From: Elusimicrobia bacterium RIFOXYA12_FULL_51_18
GTDB taxonomy: Bacteria > Elusimicrobiota > Elusimicrobia > Elusimicrobiales > UBA9959
DNA length: 58,954 nt
Assembly: GCA_001800245.1 (NCBI GenBank)
Contig: MGVA01000016.1
Span: 1 to 58,954 of the forward strand
Reading direction: 5' to 3'
Both the position numbers and the translations under genes were made by a program. Below the pieces are notes generated by a model. It saw only the letters and a program-made list of their open reading frames with translations, ran no database searches and was not told the DNA's origin. Shown one piece after another: positions 43,551-51,767 of this stretch; position 1 is the first letter of the stretch; each line of letters starts with the position of its first letter.

Positions 43551-43579
43551 AGTGTAGGAAATAAAATTTGTTTTGACAA
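43551..43579 (-). promoter_or_regulatory. Promoter of the malic enzyme gene
   Basis: On the minus strand TTGTCA (43579-43574) and TACACT (43556-43551) are spaced 17 nt. An AAAACC/GGTTTT hairpin lies in the predicted leader (43513-43528). It overlaps a plus-strand promoter, so the two may compete. Confidence 0.6.
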
Positions 43580-43597
43580 CATTTTTTTTAGTATACT
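43568..43597 (+). promoter_or_regulatory. Promoter toward the CAT-anticodon tRNA
   Basis: TATACT (43592-43597) is preceded by TTGTTT (43568-43573) at 18 nt; a consensus TTGACA (43573-43578) is also present but only 13 nt away. The tRNA begins about 140 nt downstream. Confidence 0.5.
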
Positions 43598-43738
43598 AGC
43601 TTATAGCCGTGACGTGTCAGGCGTCATGCTTCTCAGACGGCCTGATTCCCGGCGGAATACGGAGACTTAACGCGTTAGAATCCACCCGAAAGGTCAAAAA
43701 CCTCCCGGTGGGGAAACCAGCCCGAGCCCAGCAATTTT

Positions 43739-43811
43739 GGCACCGTAGCTCAGGGGTTAGAGCGGGCGTTTCATAAGCGCTAGGTCAGTGGTTCGATTCC
43801 ACTCGGTGCCA
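43739..43811 (+). tRNA. tRNA with CAT anticodon (tRNA-Ile2 or elongator tRNA-Met)
   Basis: A 73-nt cloverleaf with acceptor GGCACCG/CGGTGCC, discriminator A and no encoded CCA. The loop TTCATAA gives CAT. G1-C72 rules out initiator tRNA. The D-arm and variable region (GGTTAGAGCGGGCG, GGTC) resemble E. coli tRNA-Ile(CAT), whose C34 becomes lysidine, so Ile2 is a real possibility. Confidence 0.93.
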
Positions 43812-43840
43812 TTGATTTTTATTGCGTAAAAATTGTGCCG

Positions 43841-43865
43841 ATACCTGCGTAGGGGCCGTATCAGG
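43841..43865 (+). repeat. Family-1 repeat fragment G
   Basis: ATACCTGCGTAGGGGCCGTA followed by TCAGG matches the ATACCTGCGTAGGTGCCGTA module of full copies B and C. It lies between the tRNA and greA; the rest of the element is absent or diverged. Confidence 0.6.
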
Positions 43866-43975
43866 CGCTGGTGTGGTGCGCGCCCTTCCTCCTACAAAAT
43901 CCGGTCCGGAAAAATAATTCTAACCACAGAAGAACGCAAATTCAGAAGCAGCTATATTAGGGGGGAATAACCAAG

Positions 43976-44446
43976 ATGTCCGACGTATACTTAACCAAAG
44001 AAGGATATGAGAAACTCAAAGAAGAGCTTGAAAAACTCAATCATGAGAAACTTGAGATCGCCCGCGAGGTGGACGAAACGCGCGCGCAGGGAGATCTGAA
44101 AGAAAACGCCGGATACCACGCCGCCAAAGAAAGACAGGGAATGATCTTCAGCCGCATACACGATCTGCAGATCAAGCTCCAGAATGCCAAGCTGGTGGAT
44201 GACCTTCAGATCAACAAAGATGAAATACGCCTTGGCGCCACGGTTACCATGATGGATGAGGTATCAAAAAACCGTATAGTCTACACTTTGGGAAGCACCG
44301 ACGAAGCCGACCCGGGCCAGGGCAGAATTTCCGTCAGTTCTCCACTCGCCCAGGGCCTTCTGGGCGCCAAAGCGGGGGAGACTGTACGCATCAAACTCCC
44401 CGGCGGAGAAAAAATCCTGGGCATTCTTAAAGTGGAGTACAAGTAA
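43976..44446 (+). CDS. greA: Transcription elongation factor GreA
   Basis: Rescues backtracked RNA polymerase by stimulating transcript cleavage. 156 residues: an N-terminal coiled coil with the catalytic tip GDLKENAGYHAAKE (acidic Asp/Glu present), and a C-terminal FKBP-like domain with GSTDEADPGQGRISVSSPLAQGLLGAKAGE. A G-rich site (AGGGGGGAAT) precedes the ATG. It is the genuine GreA here, in contrast to the tip-less relative at 32279-32782. Confidence 0.96.
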   Translation: MSDVYLTKEGYEKLKEELEKLNHEKLEIAREVDETRAQGDLKENAGYHAAKERQGMIFSRIHDLQIKLQNAKLVDDLQINKDEIRLGATVTMMDEVSKNRIVYTLGSTDEADPGQGRISVSSPLAQGLLGAKAGETVRIKLPGGEKILGILKVEYK

Positions 44447-44480
44447 TATAATTTTGTTATAATAGGATCGTCGCGAAGGA

Positions 44481-44500
44481 CTGTTCAGGGCCCTGAACAG
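44481..44500. promoter_or_regulatory. Perfect 20-bp palindrome upstream of the PilB-like gene
   Basis: CTGTTCAGGGCCCTGAACAG is a perfect inverted repeat without a spacer. It lies about 18 nt downstream of a TATAAT (44458-44463) and 51 nt before the ATPase start. The position fits an operator at the transcript start or an mRNA hairpin. Confidence 0.45.
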
Positions 44501-44550
44501 ATTTATTGCGGGTAAAAAACCGCCCGGCGGCGCTTCAAAGGAGACATTTT

Positions 44551-45900
44551 ATGGCATTTTGGGGAAACAAACAGGAAGATCAGGCCCAGGGCGGGCAGCA
44601 ACCGAGCCCGGCACGCGCCAGCGCCGCAAACGCCAGCATAGAGGAATCTTACCACAACCTTATAGAAGCCAAAGGCAGAGCGCCCGGCATAGACCTTGCC
44701 ATAAAACTCAGCGACCTGATCCTTGAACACGCAGTGGCGGAACGCGCCAGCGATGTACATATAGAAAACCAGGGAGCCAACCTGCGCGTGCGCTTCCGCG
44801 TGGACGGCATTCTTCAGGATATGCTGAACGCCCCCAAGAACACCGACATACCTTTGACGCAGCGCATCCGCGTGCTGGCCGGCTTCGACCCTGAACCCCC
44901 GACATCCTTCAGGAACGAGGAGGGCCGTTTCCAGAAGATGATAGGGGGCCGCGCCATACAGGTACGCGTATCCTCCTTCCCCACCGTTAACGGGGAAAAG
45001 CTTGTTTTAAGGGTGCTGGACCGCCAGCAGCTGGGCCTGGACCTGGAACAATTGGGCATGGACCAGGAGTCCCTTGCTATCATAAAGAAACTTATACGTA
45101 ATCCTTACGGCATCTTTTTTATCACCGGCTCAACCGGCTCGGGCAAAACAACCTCGCTATATGCCATGCTCAAGAACATTAATACGCCCATGATTAATGT
45201 CATTTCGCTGGAAGACCCCGTGGAGTACCGGCTGGACGGACTGAACCAGGCGCAGATAAACGCCAAGACCGGCTTTACCTGGGCCGAAGGCCTCAGGACC
45301 ATACTAAGACAGGACCCGGACGTCATAATGGTCGGAGAGATACGCGACTACGAAACAGCCGAGATAAGCCTGCGTTCGGCTTTGACCGGACATCTTCTGT
45401 TCACCACCATTCATACGATCAATGCGCCGAGCATCATAGAGCGGCTTTTTGAGATGGGCATCCCGCCTTTCCTCATCGCCTCCTCCATGCTGGGCGCCAT
45501 GTCCCAGCGGCTGGTGAGAAAAGTTTGCCAGCAGTGCGCGCAGAAAGCGGCGCCCCCATCCGAAGCTGTGGTCAACGAATTCATAAAGAACATGGATCCA
45601 GTAGAGGCCAAGATAGTAAAAGAACTTATTCTTAAACCCGGCTCGGATTATAAAGTGGAAAAAGGATGCCCCGCCTGCCGCAATACCGGTTACGTGGGAC
45701 GTGTCGGCATATTCGAGTTGATGCTCATGAACGAGGAAGTCCGCAAACAGGTATTGGACCATAGCCCCACCGATATGATACGGCGCACCGCTATCCAGAC
45801 AGGCAAACTGCGCACCCTCCTGATGGACGGCATCGGAAAAGCCCGCAACGGCTCAACCACGCTGTCCGAAGTGATCAGGGTCACCGCAACAATGGTGTAA
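44551..45900 (+). CDS. GspE/PilB-type secretion or pilus assembly ATPase, short form
   Basis: 449 residues from ATG 44551, supported by AAAGGAG 7 nt upstream. It powers pilus or type II secretion fibre assembly. The catalytic half is complete: Walker A GSTGSGKTT, Asp box SLEDPVEYRLDG, Walker B DVIMVGEIRDYETA, His box TGHLLFTTIHT and the C-terminal zinc module CQQC...CPACRNTGYVGRVGIFELM. The large N-terminal MshEN/N1 domain of PilB and GspE is missing, replaced by a short Gln-rich segment. No platform (PilC/GspF) or pilin gene is adjacent. Confidence 0.93.
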   Translation: MAFWGNKQEDQAQGGQQPSPARASAANASIEESYHNLIEAKGRAPGIDLAIKLSDLILEHAVAERASDVHIENQGANLRVRFRVDGILQDMLNAPKNTDIPLTQRIRVLAGFDPEPPTSFRNEEGRFQKMIGGRAIQVRVSSFPTVNGEKLVLRVLDRQQLGLDLEQLGMDQESLAIIKKLIRNPYGIFFITGSTGSGKTTSLYAMLKNINTPMINVISLEDPVEYRLDGLNQAQINAKTGFTWAEGLRTILRQDPDVIMVGEIRDYETAEISLRSALTGHLLFTTIHTINAPSIIERLFEMGIPPFLIASSMLGAMSQRLVRKVCQQCAQKAAPPSEAVVNEFIKNMDPVEAKIVKELILKPGSDYKVEKGCPACRNTGYVGRVGIFELMLMNEEVRKQVLDHSPTDMIRRTAIQTGKLRTLLMDGIGKARNGSTTLSEVIRVTATMV

Positions 45901-45955
45901 GCAGGCCGAAGACTGAAGGCGTAAGACTTCAGCCTTGAGTCTTCAGCCTAACGTT

Positions 45956-46936
45956 ATGCGCATAATTGTCATGAAATTCGGCGGCAGTTCCTTAGCCGAG
46001 CCCGAAAAAATAAAAGTAATGGCGGAGCGGGCGGTTAAAATACGCGCCGCTGGGTATGCCGTGGTAATGACGGTCTCCGCCCCGGCGGACATCACCGACG
46101 ACCTGATAACCCTTTCAAAACTCCTAACCTTGAAACCGGAACCGCGTGAATACGACGCGCTGCTTTCCACAGGCGAAAACTTGAGCGCCTCGCTTATGGC
46201 GATGGCGATACGCGGCAGAAACGTTAAAGCCGTTTCGCTTTCCGGCGCCCAGACGGGCATAAGAACCACTCTCCGCCACGGCGATGCCGATATAATATCC
46301 ATAAACCCCGCCAGGATATTACGGGAGCTTAAAAAAAACAAAATAGTAGTAGTCGCCGGATTTCAAGGGGTAAATAAAGCGGAGGATATAGCGACCTTGG
46401 GCAGGGGCGGCTCAGATCTCACGGCGGTGACGCTTACACACGCGCTCAGAGCGGGGATGTGCGAACTTTACACCGACGTTAAAGGTATTTATACAGCCAA
46501 CCCGGCCGTTGTGCCCCAGGCAAAAAAAATAAAACGGATTTCTTATACCGCGCTAATGGCGCTGGCCCGCTCAGGCACTGAAGTAAGACAGCTTCGCGCC
46601 ATCGCTTACGCCAAAAAACATCGTATTCCCCTGCACCTGCGCTCCTCTTTTGAGAATACGGAAGGAACCATGGTTGGAGATTTCAAAAGCGCCGGCATAA
46701 AACCCGAAGTTACCTGTTTTTCCATCCAAAAGCTCGGGGATTCGGCCTGGATACACATTATAGGTTCAAAACTGGACGCTCTCAGGATAAAAGAGACGGT
46801 ACGCGAAACGTCCGCGGCCAACGGATGTCTCCTGATGAAGGAGACTTACACTCCGAAAAAGATCAGCCTTTCCACCGCGTTCCGCGACGGCGAGCGTCTT
46901 CTTAAAGCCCTGCATAAGATTTTTATTCAAAAGTAG
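45956..46936 (+). CDS. lysC: Aspartate kinase with shortened regulatory region
   Basis: ATP-dependent phosphorylation of aspartate for Lys/Thr/Met/DAP synthesis. About 326 residues from ATG 45956, against about 400 for monofunctional aspartokinases. The kinase domain is whole: VMKFGGSSLAEPEKI, SAPADITDDLI, STGENLSASLMA, GFQGVNKAEDIATLGRGGSDLTAV, YTDVKGIYTANP and MALARSGTEVRQLRAIAYAKKH. After EGTMV there is room for one ACT-like domain only (CFSIQKLGDSAWIHIIG...). Feedback control is therefore probably altered. An alternative start is ATG 45971. Confidence 0.9.
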   Translation: MRIIVMKFGGSSLAEPEKIKVMAERAVKIRAAGYAVVMTVSAPADITDDLITLSKLLTLKPEPREYDALLSTGENLSASLMAMAIRGRNVKAVSLSGAQTGIRTTLRHGDADIISINPARILRELKKNKIVVVAGFQGVNKAEDIATLGRGGSDLTAVTLTHALRAGMCELYTDVKGIYTANPAVVPQAKKIKRISYTALMALARSGTEVRQLRAIAYAKKHRIPLHLRSSFENTEGTMVGDFKSAGIKPEVTCFSIQKLGDSAWIHIIGSKLDALRIKETVRETSAANGCLLMKETYTPKKISLSTAFRDGERLLKALHKIFIQK

Positions 46937-47046
46937 GAACATAAACCGGTAAAGAGGCATTGCGGAGAGCGATGCGGTTCCGACGATCCCGCGATACTAT
47001 CCCGGCATTCCGGTCGTCGCGCCTCTAAAAATACGCGCTATTATCA

Positions 47047-47074
47047 TTGACACTCTCCGGTTTAAATCTATAAA
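47047..47074 (+). promoter_or_regulatory. Strong sigma-70-type promoter giving a near-leaderless mRNA
   Basis: Perfect TTGACA (47047-47052) and TATAAA (47069-47074) are spaced 16 nt. The start site would be at about 47081, with the ATG of the next gene at 47083, leaving no room for a ribosome binding site. Confidence 0.7.
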
Positions 47075-47082
47075 ATCTCTAT

Positions 47083-47313
47083 ATGGCAGCCATTATAAAA
47101 TCGGTTTTCGGAATCTTTTGGGCGGCCTCCGCCGGTTTTATCGGGTTCCTTGTTTATATCATCGTTCAAACCGAGAATAGTCCTCAATTGCTCTGGGCCT
47201 GGCTCGTAATGTGCGGCTTCGCCTTCATAGCGGCCACCTGGCTGGCTTACAACATAATTTTCGGCCATCACCACAAACCGGCTCTCAAACACCACGACTT
47301 GCATTTACAATAA
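47083..47313 (+). CDS. Small two-helix membrane protein of unknown function
   Basis: 76 residues with two hydrophobic segments (about 5-28 and 38-61) and a His-rich C-terminal tail (FGHHHKPALKHHDLHLQ) that could bind metal. No family is recognised. The stop codon overlaps the ATG of the following amidohydrolase gene by one base (TAATG), so translation is coupled. The promoter directly upstream predicts a leaderless message. Confidence 0.65.
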   Translation: MAAIIKSVFGIFWAASAGFIGFLVYIIVQTENSPQLLWAWLVMCGFAFIAATWLAYNIIFGHHHKPALKHHDLHLQ

Positions 47314-48713
47314 TGCGATACGACCTCATAATACGGGGAGGCCTGGCCGTGCTTGAAAACGGCCCGGCAAGGGCCGATATTTTCATCTCAAATGGCGTGA
47401 TAAAGCGCGTACTAAAACCATCAAAAACGCCGTACAGCGCTGCCCGCGTAATAGACGCCTCCGGCCTTATAGTGCTGCCCGGAATTATAGACGCTCACGT
47501 CCACTACAGCCTGCACCTTGGAGGCAGTAAAATAACGGCCGACGATTTTTATTCCGGTTCCGCCGCGGCGGCCTGCGGAGGCGTGACATCCGTCCTGGAT
47601 TATACGGGCCAAGGTCCCGGCGTTCCCCTTAGGACCGGCCTGAAAGAACGTATAGAGGAGGCGGAAGGCCTCATGCACGTGGACTACGGTTTCCACGCGG
47701 TGATCCCGTCCTGGAAGGCGCTTTTAAACCCGGCCGCGCAGATAAAAGAATTGATGACTCTCGGCGTTACCAGCTTCAAATTCTTCACCGCGTACGAATC
47801 CAGGGGACTCATGGCTTCCGACGCTGAGCTTTTCGAAGCGCTGGAAGTTTCCAGGCGGAGCGGAGCGCTGATCTGTGTCCATGCCGAGTCCGGAAACATA
47901 ATCGATCTGCTTGTGGAGCGCTTCAGGCGTAAGAAGCTTCCCGGAGCCGAAGCGCTCCGCCTTTCGCGCCCCGACTTCACCGAGTGGGAAGCCGTGGGCC
48001 GCGCGCTTCTCCTGACTGGGCGCACCGGAGGCCGCATCTATTTCGTACATCTTTCCAGCGGCCTATCGGCCAAGCTCATCGCCCGTGCGCGCGCCATAGG
48101 AATACATGCCCTGGGTGAAACATGCCCTCAATACCTTATATTACAGGACTCGGTCTTAAAGCGCGGGAACGGACACCTCTACGCCACGTGCCCGCCCGTA
48201 AGGACGGAAGATGATTCAAAAGCCCTCTGGGCCGCGCTGCGCGCCGGCACTATCAAAGTAATAGCAACGGACAACTGCACCTTCACCCGCAGCCAAAAAG
48301 ACCAATGGGATGGAGACGTGGGCCGCCTTCACATGGGCATACCCGGCACCCAGACTTTACTGCCGCTTATGTTCACGTTCGGGGTCAAGCGGGGCCGGAT
48401 AAAAATAGGGGAGATGGCGAGCGCCTTATCTTCCAACCCCGCCAGAATAATGGGGGTGTATCCCCGGAAAGGAGTTATAAATGCGGGGTCGGATGCCGAC
48501 TTCGCCATCATAGACCCTTCCATAATTAAAGCCGTGGATTTCAGGAAATTGAAACACAATACGGATTATTCTCCCTACCAGGGCATGAAGCTTTCCGGCT
48601 GGGCGAAATTAACTATTTTACGGGGGGAAGTAATAGCCGAAAACGGAGAACTGACCCGTCCGGACAGACCCGCCGGACAATTTCTGCGCCGCAATAGATC
48701 AATCCTGCCTTAG
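47313..48713 (+). CDS. Dihydropyrimidinase/hydantoinase-type amidohydrolase
   Basis: 466 residues from ATG 47313, overlapping the preceding stop. A cyclic-amide hydrolase of the amidohydrolase superfamily with a binuclear metal site: DAHVHY (HxH), SFKFFTAYES (Lys for carboxylation), ICVHAESGN and IYFVHLSSG (metal His), and IATDNCTFTRSQKDQW (the metal Asp; the usual DHCPF His is Asn). Relatives open dihydropyrimidine, hydantoin or related rings; a dihydroorotase-like role is less likely. The start codon is set by coupling with the small membrane protein gene. Confidence 0.88.
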   Translation: MRYDLIIRGGLAVLENGPARADIFISNGVIKRVLKPSKTPYSAARVIDASGLIVLPGIIDAHVHYSLHLGGSKITADDFYSGSAAAACGGVTSVLDYTGQGPGVPLRTGLKERIEEAEGLMHVDYGFHAVIPSWKALLNPAAQIKELMTLGVTSFKFFTAYESRGLMASDAELFEALEVSRRSGALICVHAESGNIIDLLVERFRRKKLPGAEALRLSRPDFTEWEAVGRALLLTGRTGGRIYFVHLSSGLSAKLIARARAIGIHALGETCPQYLILQDSVLKRGNGHLYATCPPVRTEDDSKALWAALRAGTIKVIATDNCTFTRSQKDQWDGDVGRLHMGIPGTQTLLPLMFTFGVKRGRIKIGEMASALSSNPARIMGVYPRKGVINAGSDADFAIIDPSIIKAVDFRKLKHNTDYSPYQGMKLSGWAKLTILRGEVIAENGELTRPDRPAGQFLRRNRSILP

Positions 48714-48720
48714 CAGACTG

Positions 48721-48953
48721 TTAACCTGAAAAATTCAGTTGAATTTTCCCTTTCGCGGAGCTCAGGTGCGCTTCGCGCGGCATACACCCTCTAAAACCTG
48801 ACGCGCATTGCGCTTGGTTTTCGACCCGCTGCTGCGGGGAATCCCGGCCGTCTGCTGGCCATAGGCCCTTATACGGCACCTACGCAGGTATTGCTTTTTT
48901 TGTTCACAGGATCTTCCAATGGAAACCAAGTTGAACTGCAGGATTCGGGTTAA
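48721..48953 (-). repeat. Family-1 dispersed repeat, full-length copy C
   Basis: A 233-bp copy whose ends are TTAACCTGAA and, inverted, TTAACCCGAA. In order on the plus strand it has hairpin GAAAAATTCA/TGAATTTTC, GCGCGGCATACACCCT, hairpin 1 AAAACC (48793-48798)/GGTTTT (48816-48821), CCCGC-TGCT-GCGGGG, GGCCGTCTGCTGGCCATAGG, TACGGCACCTACGCAGGTAT and CCAATGGAAACCAAGTTGAA. It fills almost exactly the gap between the convergent amidohydrolase and ribF genes. Its terminal TTA supplies the ribF stop codon (48950-48952). Confidence 0.88.
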
Positions 48954-49849
48954 ATCGCTATTTTCGGATTAAAAAGTTTTCTGGCGATCCCGATATCCTG
49001 AAGAATCTGACGCTGTAGATTTTCCTTGGAACGGAACTTTTTTTCAGGCCGCAAATAACTGAGCAATTCCACCTCAAGAAGCCGACCGTAAATATCCCGG
49101 TCAAAATCAAGTATATGGACCTCTAGAAGCAGGCGGCCGCCAAGGCTGTCAACAGTGGGACGCCGGCCCACGTTCGCAACTCCGTAAAATATCTCTTTAT
49201 CCAGCCTAACCTTCGCCGCGAAGATGCCGGGGGGCAGGATCTTGGCCGGATGAACGTCTATATTCGCGGTTGGAAATCCAATCCTACGGCCCAAGCCGGC
49301 GCCTGTGACCACTTTTCCCGAAAGGGAGTAATTCCACCCCAGGCATTTATTGGCGTCTTCAACGCGCCCGTTCCTGAGAAAAGTGCGTATCAGAGAAGAC
49401 GAGATCTTATGCCCTCCGAAATTAACAAAAGACATGGCCTTGAAACGAATGCCGGCCGCGGCGCAGCGCTTTTTCAAAAATTCCACGTTACCACCGCGGC
49501 CTCTGCCGAAGGCAAAATCACGACCTACACACAGACCGGCGGCGGCATGGGTCTTCAATATAACACTGTTGAAGAACGCCTCCGCGTGCATCTCCGCCAG
49601 CGCGGTGTCAAACGGGATCTCGGTTATATGTTTAACGCACAGGCGCCGAATGAGTTTTTCGCGCTCGGCAGGCAGGGTGATAAGGCAGTTTTTTGTTTCA
49701 TTTAAAAAAAAGAACTTTGGAGGCAGCGGGAAATACGCCAGGGAGCTATCCAGGCCCAGCTTGAAACTTTCGCGGATAAGGGTCCTTATGATCTTCTGGT
49801 GGCCGAGGTGCACGCCGTCGTAAGTGCCGATAGTTAAATAGCTGGGCAT
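48950..49849 (-). CDS. ribF: Bifunctional riboflavin kinase / FMN adenylyltransferase
   Basis: Makes FMN and FAD. About 299 residues from ATG 49849 (MPSYLTIGTYDGVHLGH); TTG 49864 is an alternative. The nucleotidyltransferase half has TIGTYDGVHLGHQKI and CVGRDFAFGRGRGGN, and SSSLIRTFLRNG. The kinase half has GLGRRIGFPTANIDV, GVANVGRRPTV and LEVHILDFDRDIYG. It ends the rimP-nusA-infB-rbfA-nrnA-truB-ribF block. The stop codon is formed by the end of repeat copy C. Confidence 0.93.
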   Translation of the reverse strand: MPSYLTIGTYDGVHLGHQKIIRTLIRESFKLGLDSSLAYFPLPPKFFFLNETKNCLITLPAEREKLIRRLCVKHITEIPFDTALAEMHAEAFFNSVILKTHAAAGLCVGRDFAFGRGRGGNVEFLKKRCAAAGIRFKAMSFVNFGGHKISSSLIRTFLRNGRVEDANKCLGWNYSLSGKVVTGAGLGRRIGFPTANIDVHPAKILPPGIFAAKVRLDKEIFYGVANVGRRPTVDSLGGRLLLEVHILDFDRDIYGRLLEVELLSYLRPEKKFRSKENLQRQILQDIGIARKLFNPKIAI

Positions 49850-50015
49850 AATATATCGATCCAAAAATCCAGGCAGGGGTTAAGAACAAAATCTAAGGCG
49901 CGGAGCAACACTCACATCTCTTAATGCTTCAGGGTTCATCGTTCCGGAAATTGTGCTAGATCTTTTCAGGCATGGGTTTTTAGATAAAAAGCTATTTCAT
50001 CCGCTATTTTCGGGT

Positions 50016-50729
50016 TTAGAGATTCTTAAGGTCCGGCGGAACCTCCAGCAGACGGGCTTTTAGCGCCTCAAGAGACAGCTTCTGGAGAGTTTCCCTGTTC
50101 AACGCATCGTCCACCTTCCAGCGGTTGACGCTTAGTCGGCGCAGCTCGCTTAGATGGCCGCCGGTGCCCAGCATGCGGCCCATTTCATAGGCTATGGAAC
50201 GCACATAGGTGCCGCCGGAACATTCAACTTCAAAATTAAGCAAAGGCTGCTTGAATGAATAATTTTTCCACTTGATGTTGACCTCGCGGCGCATAGGAGG
50301 GACGGCCGTGTTTTTTCTGGCCAGTTTATAGAGATGTTTGCCCTTGTAACGCACCGCGGAAAATGAGGGGATCTGTTGAACCACTTTCCCGGTGAAAAAA
50401 CCGATAATGCCTTTTATTCGCTCGTGCGTCATTCCGGCCACGGGAGTCTCTTTTATGACCTTGCCTTCCGCATCCCAGGTATCCGTCTCAACTCCAAGCG
50501 TAATAGCGCCACTGTAAATTTTAGCGCAATTCTGAAGTTTTGCCTGGTATTTAGTGGAGGGGCCAAGCAGCATTACCAGCAGACCGGTAGCCATCGGGTC
50601 CAGCGTCCCGGTATGCCCGATTTTCTTAAAATTGAGCCTGCGGCGCAGAATATCCACGGCATCGTGGGAAGTAATGCCCTTAGGTTTATCGAAGAGCAGC
50701 AAACCTGAAAATTGGGGGGATAGATTCAT
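50016..50729 (-). CDS. truB: tRNA pseudouridine-55 synthase
   Basis: Modifies U55 in the T-loop of tRNAs, 237 residues. GLLLFDKPKGITSHDAV and HTGTLDPMATGLL with the catalytic Asp44 are typical of TruB, followed by PSFSAVRYKGKHLYKLAR and CSGGTYVRSIAYEMG. It is shorter than E. coli TruB and lacks the C-terminal PUA-like extension. It sits in the conserved translation-factor block. Confidence 0.95.
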   Translation of the reverse strand: MNLSPQFSGLLLFDKPKGITSHDAVDILRRRLNFKKIGHTGTLDPMATGLLVMLLGPSTKYQAKLQNCAKIYSGAITLGVETDTWDAEGKVIKETPVAGMTHERIKGIIGFFTGKVVQQIPSFSAVRYKGKHLYKLARKNTAVPPMRREVNIKWKNYSFKQPLLNFEVECSGGTYVRSIAYEMGRMLGTGGHLSELRRLSVNRWKVDDALNRETLQKLSLEALKARLLEVPPDLKNL

Positions 50730-50786
50730 AAAAACCGCCCGCCGGTCCGGCGCCCGTCCGCTGAACTAAAAGGCGGATTCTCCGTC

Positions 50787-51767
50787 TCAATTTAAAATTT
50801 TTCGTATTACCGCCAGGATCTTTTTCCGGCCTTCCTGCATGCCGGCCTTCATTCTGCAGCCGGCGGCGTTCTTATGGCCTCCGCCGCCGAAAGTTTTAGC
50901 AATAAGGCTGACGTCCACATGGCTCCGGGAACGGAAAGTGACGCTCAGGCAGTCCGCTGCCTCGCGAAAAAGAACGGTCACTTTTACCCCCGGCACCATC
51001 ATCCCGTAATTGATTACGTTCTCCGTGTGCTCCGGCGACGCGCCGAAACAGGCGAAATCGGAAGTTTTGAGCGACATCACGGCCAACCGGCCGCCGCATA
51101 ACAGCTCCAGACTTTCCAGACCGCGCCCCAGGACCTTAAGGGCCAGGCAGGATTTTGTGGCGTAAAGAAGGTCATTGATCCTTGAGAACCTGAAACCGGT
51201 TTCAAGCAGGCGGGAAGCCACTTCAAGAGTTCGCGGACTGGTCGCGGGGAAATGGAACCGCCCGGTATCGGTCACGATGCCCACATAAAGGCAGGCTGCC
51301 TCGGTCTTGGTGACATGCGCCTTCATGCTGTAAAACAGGCGGTAGACTATCTCTGCCGTGGAGGAGGAATGAGGCTCTACGATGTTCACATCACCGTAAA
51401 ATTCCGAGGTTTTATGATGGTCTATATTAACCACTTTCCCGGCATGTTTCAGGATAGTCGAAAGATCCCCGCCGCGCTGGGGGGTTGAACATTCCAGCAG
51501 TATTGCCGCGTCAAAACGTTTTTTAGGGGGGAGGCGTCCGATCTTGATGCTTTTGACGTGCGGCAGGAAACTCAGGTTTTCTGGCACCGGGTCGTTAGAG
51601 AAGAGATATACTTTCTTGCCGAGGCGCTTGAGCACGGAAGAGATAGCCAGCATGCTGCCGAGAGTATCCCCGTCGGGATTCAAATGCCCGGCCAGAAAAA
51701 AACTCCGGCCGGTCACTATTATCTTTTTAAGTTTTTTAAATTCCTGTTCAAGATCCGGTGTTTTCAT
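50787..51767 (-). CDS. nrnA: DHH/DHHA1 phosphoesterase (NrnA-type nanoRNase / pAp phosphatase)
   Basis: 326 residues. The DHH domain has HLNPDGDTLGS, LLECSTPQRGG (Glu where Asp is more common) and NIDHHKTSEFYGD; the DHHA1 domain ends GGGHKNAAGC. NrnA homologues degrade 2-5-nt RNAs and dephosphorylate pAp. The start codon lies inside the end of rbfA (20-nt overlap), so the genes are coupled. This gene at rbfA-truB is common in many phyla. Confidence 0.92.
   Translation of the reverse strand: MKTPDLEQEFKKLKKIIVTGRSFFLAGHLNPDGDTLGSMLAISSVLKRLGKKVYLFSNDPVPENLSFLPHVKSIKIGRLPPKKRFDAAILLECSTPQRGGDLSTILKHAGKVVNIDHHKTSEFYGDVNIVEPHSSSTAEIVYRLFYSMKAHVTKTEAACLYVGIVTDTGRFHFPATSPRTLEVASRLLETGFRFSRINDLLYATKSCLALKVLGRGLESLELLCGGRLAVMSLKTSDFACFGASPEHTENVINYGMMVPGVKVTVLFREAADCLSVTFRSRSHVDVSLIAKTFGGGGHKNAAGCRMKAGMQEGRKKILAVIRKILN

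Noticed and set aside
43739-43811. Initiator tRNA-fMet
   Set aside because: The acceptor begins G1-C72 and the anticodon stem lacks the three G-C pairs of initiator tRNA.
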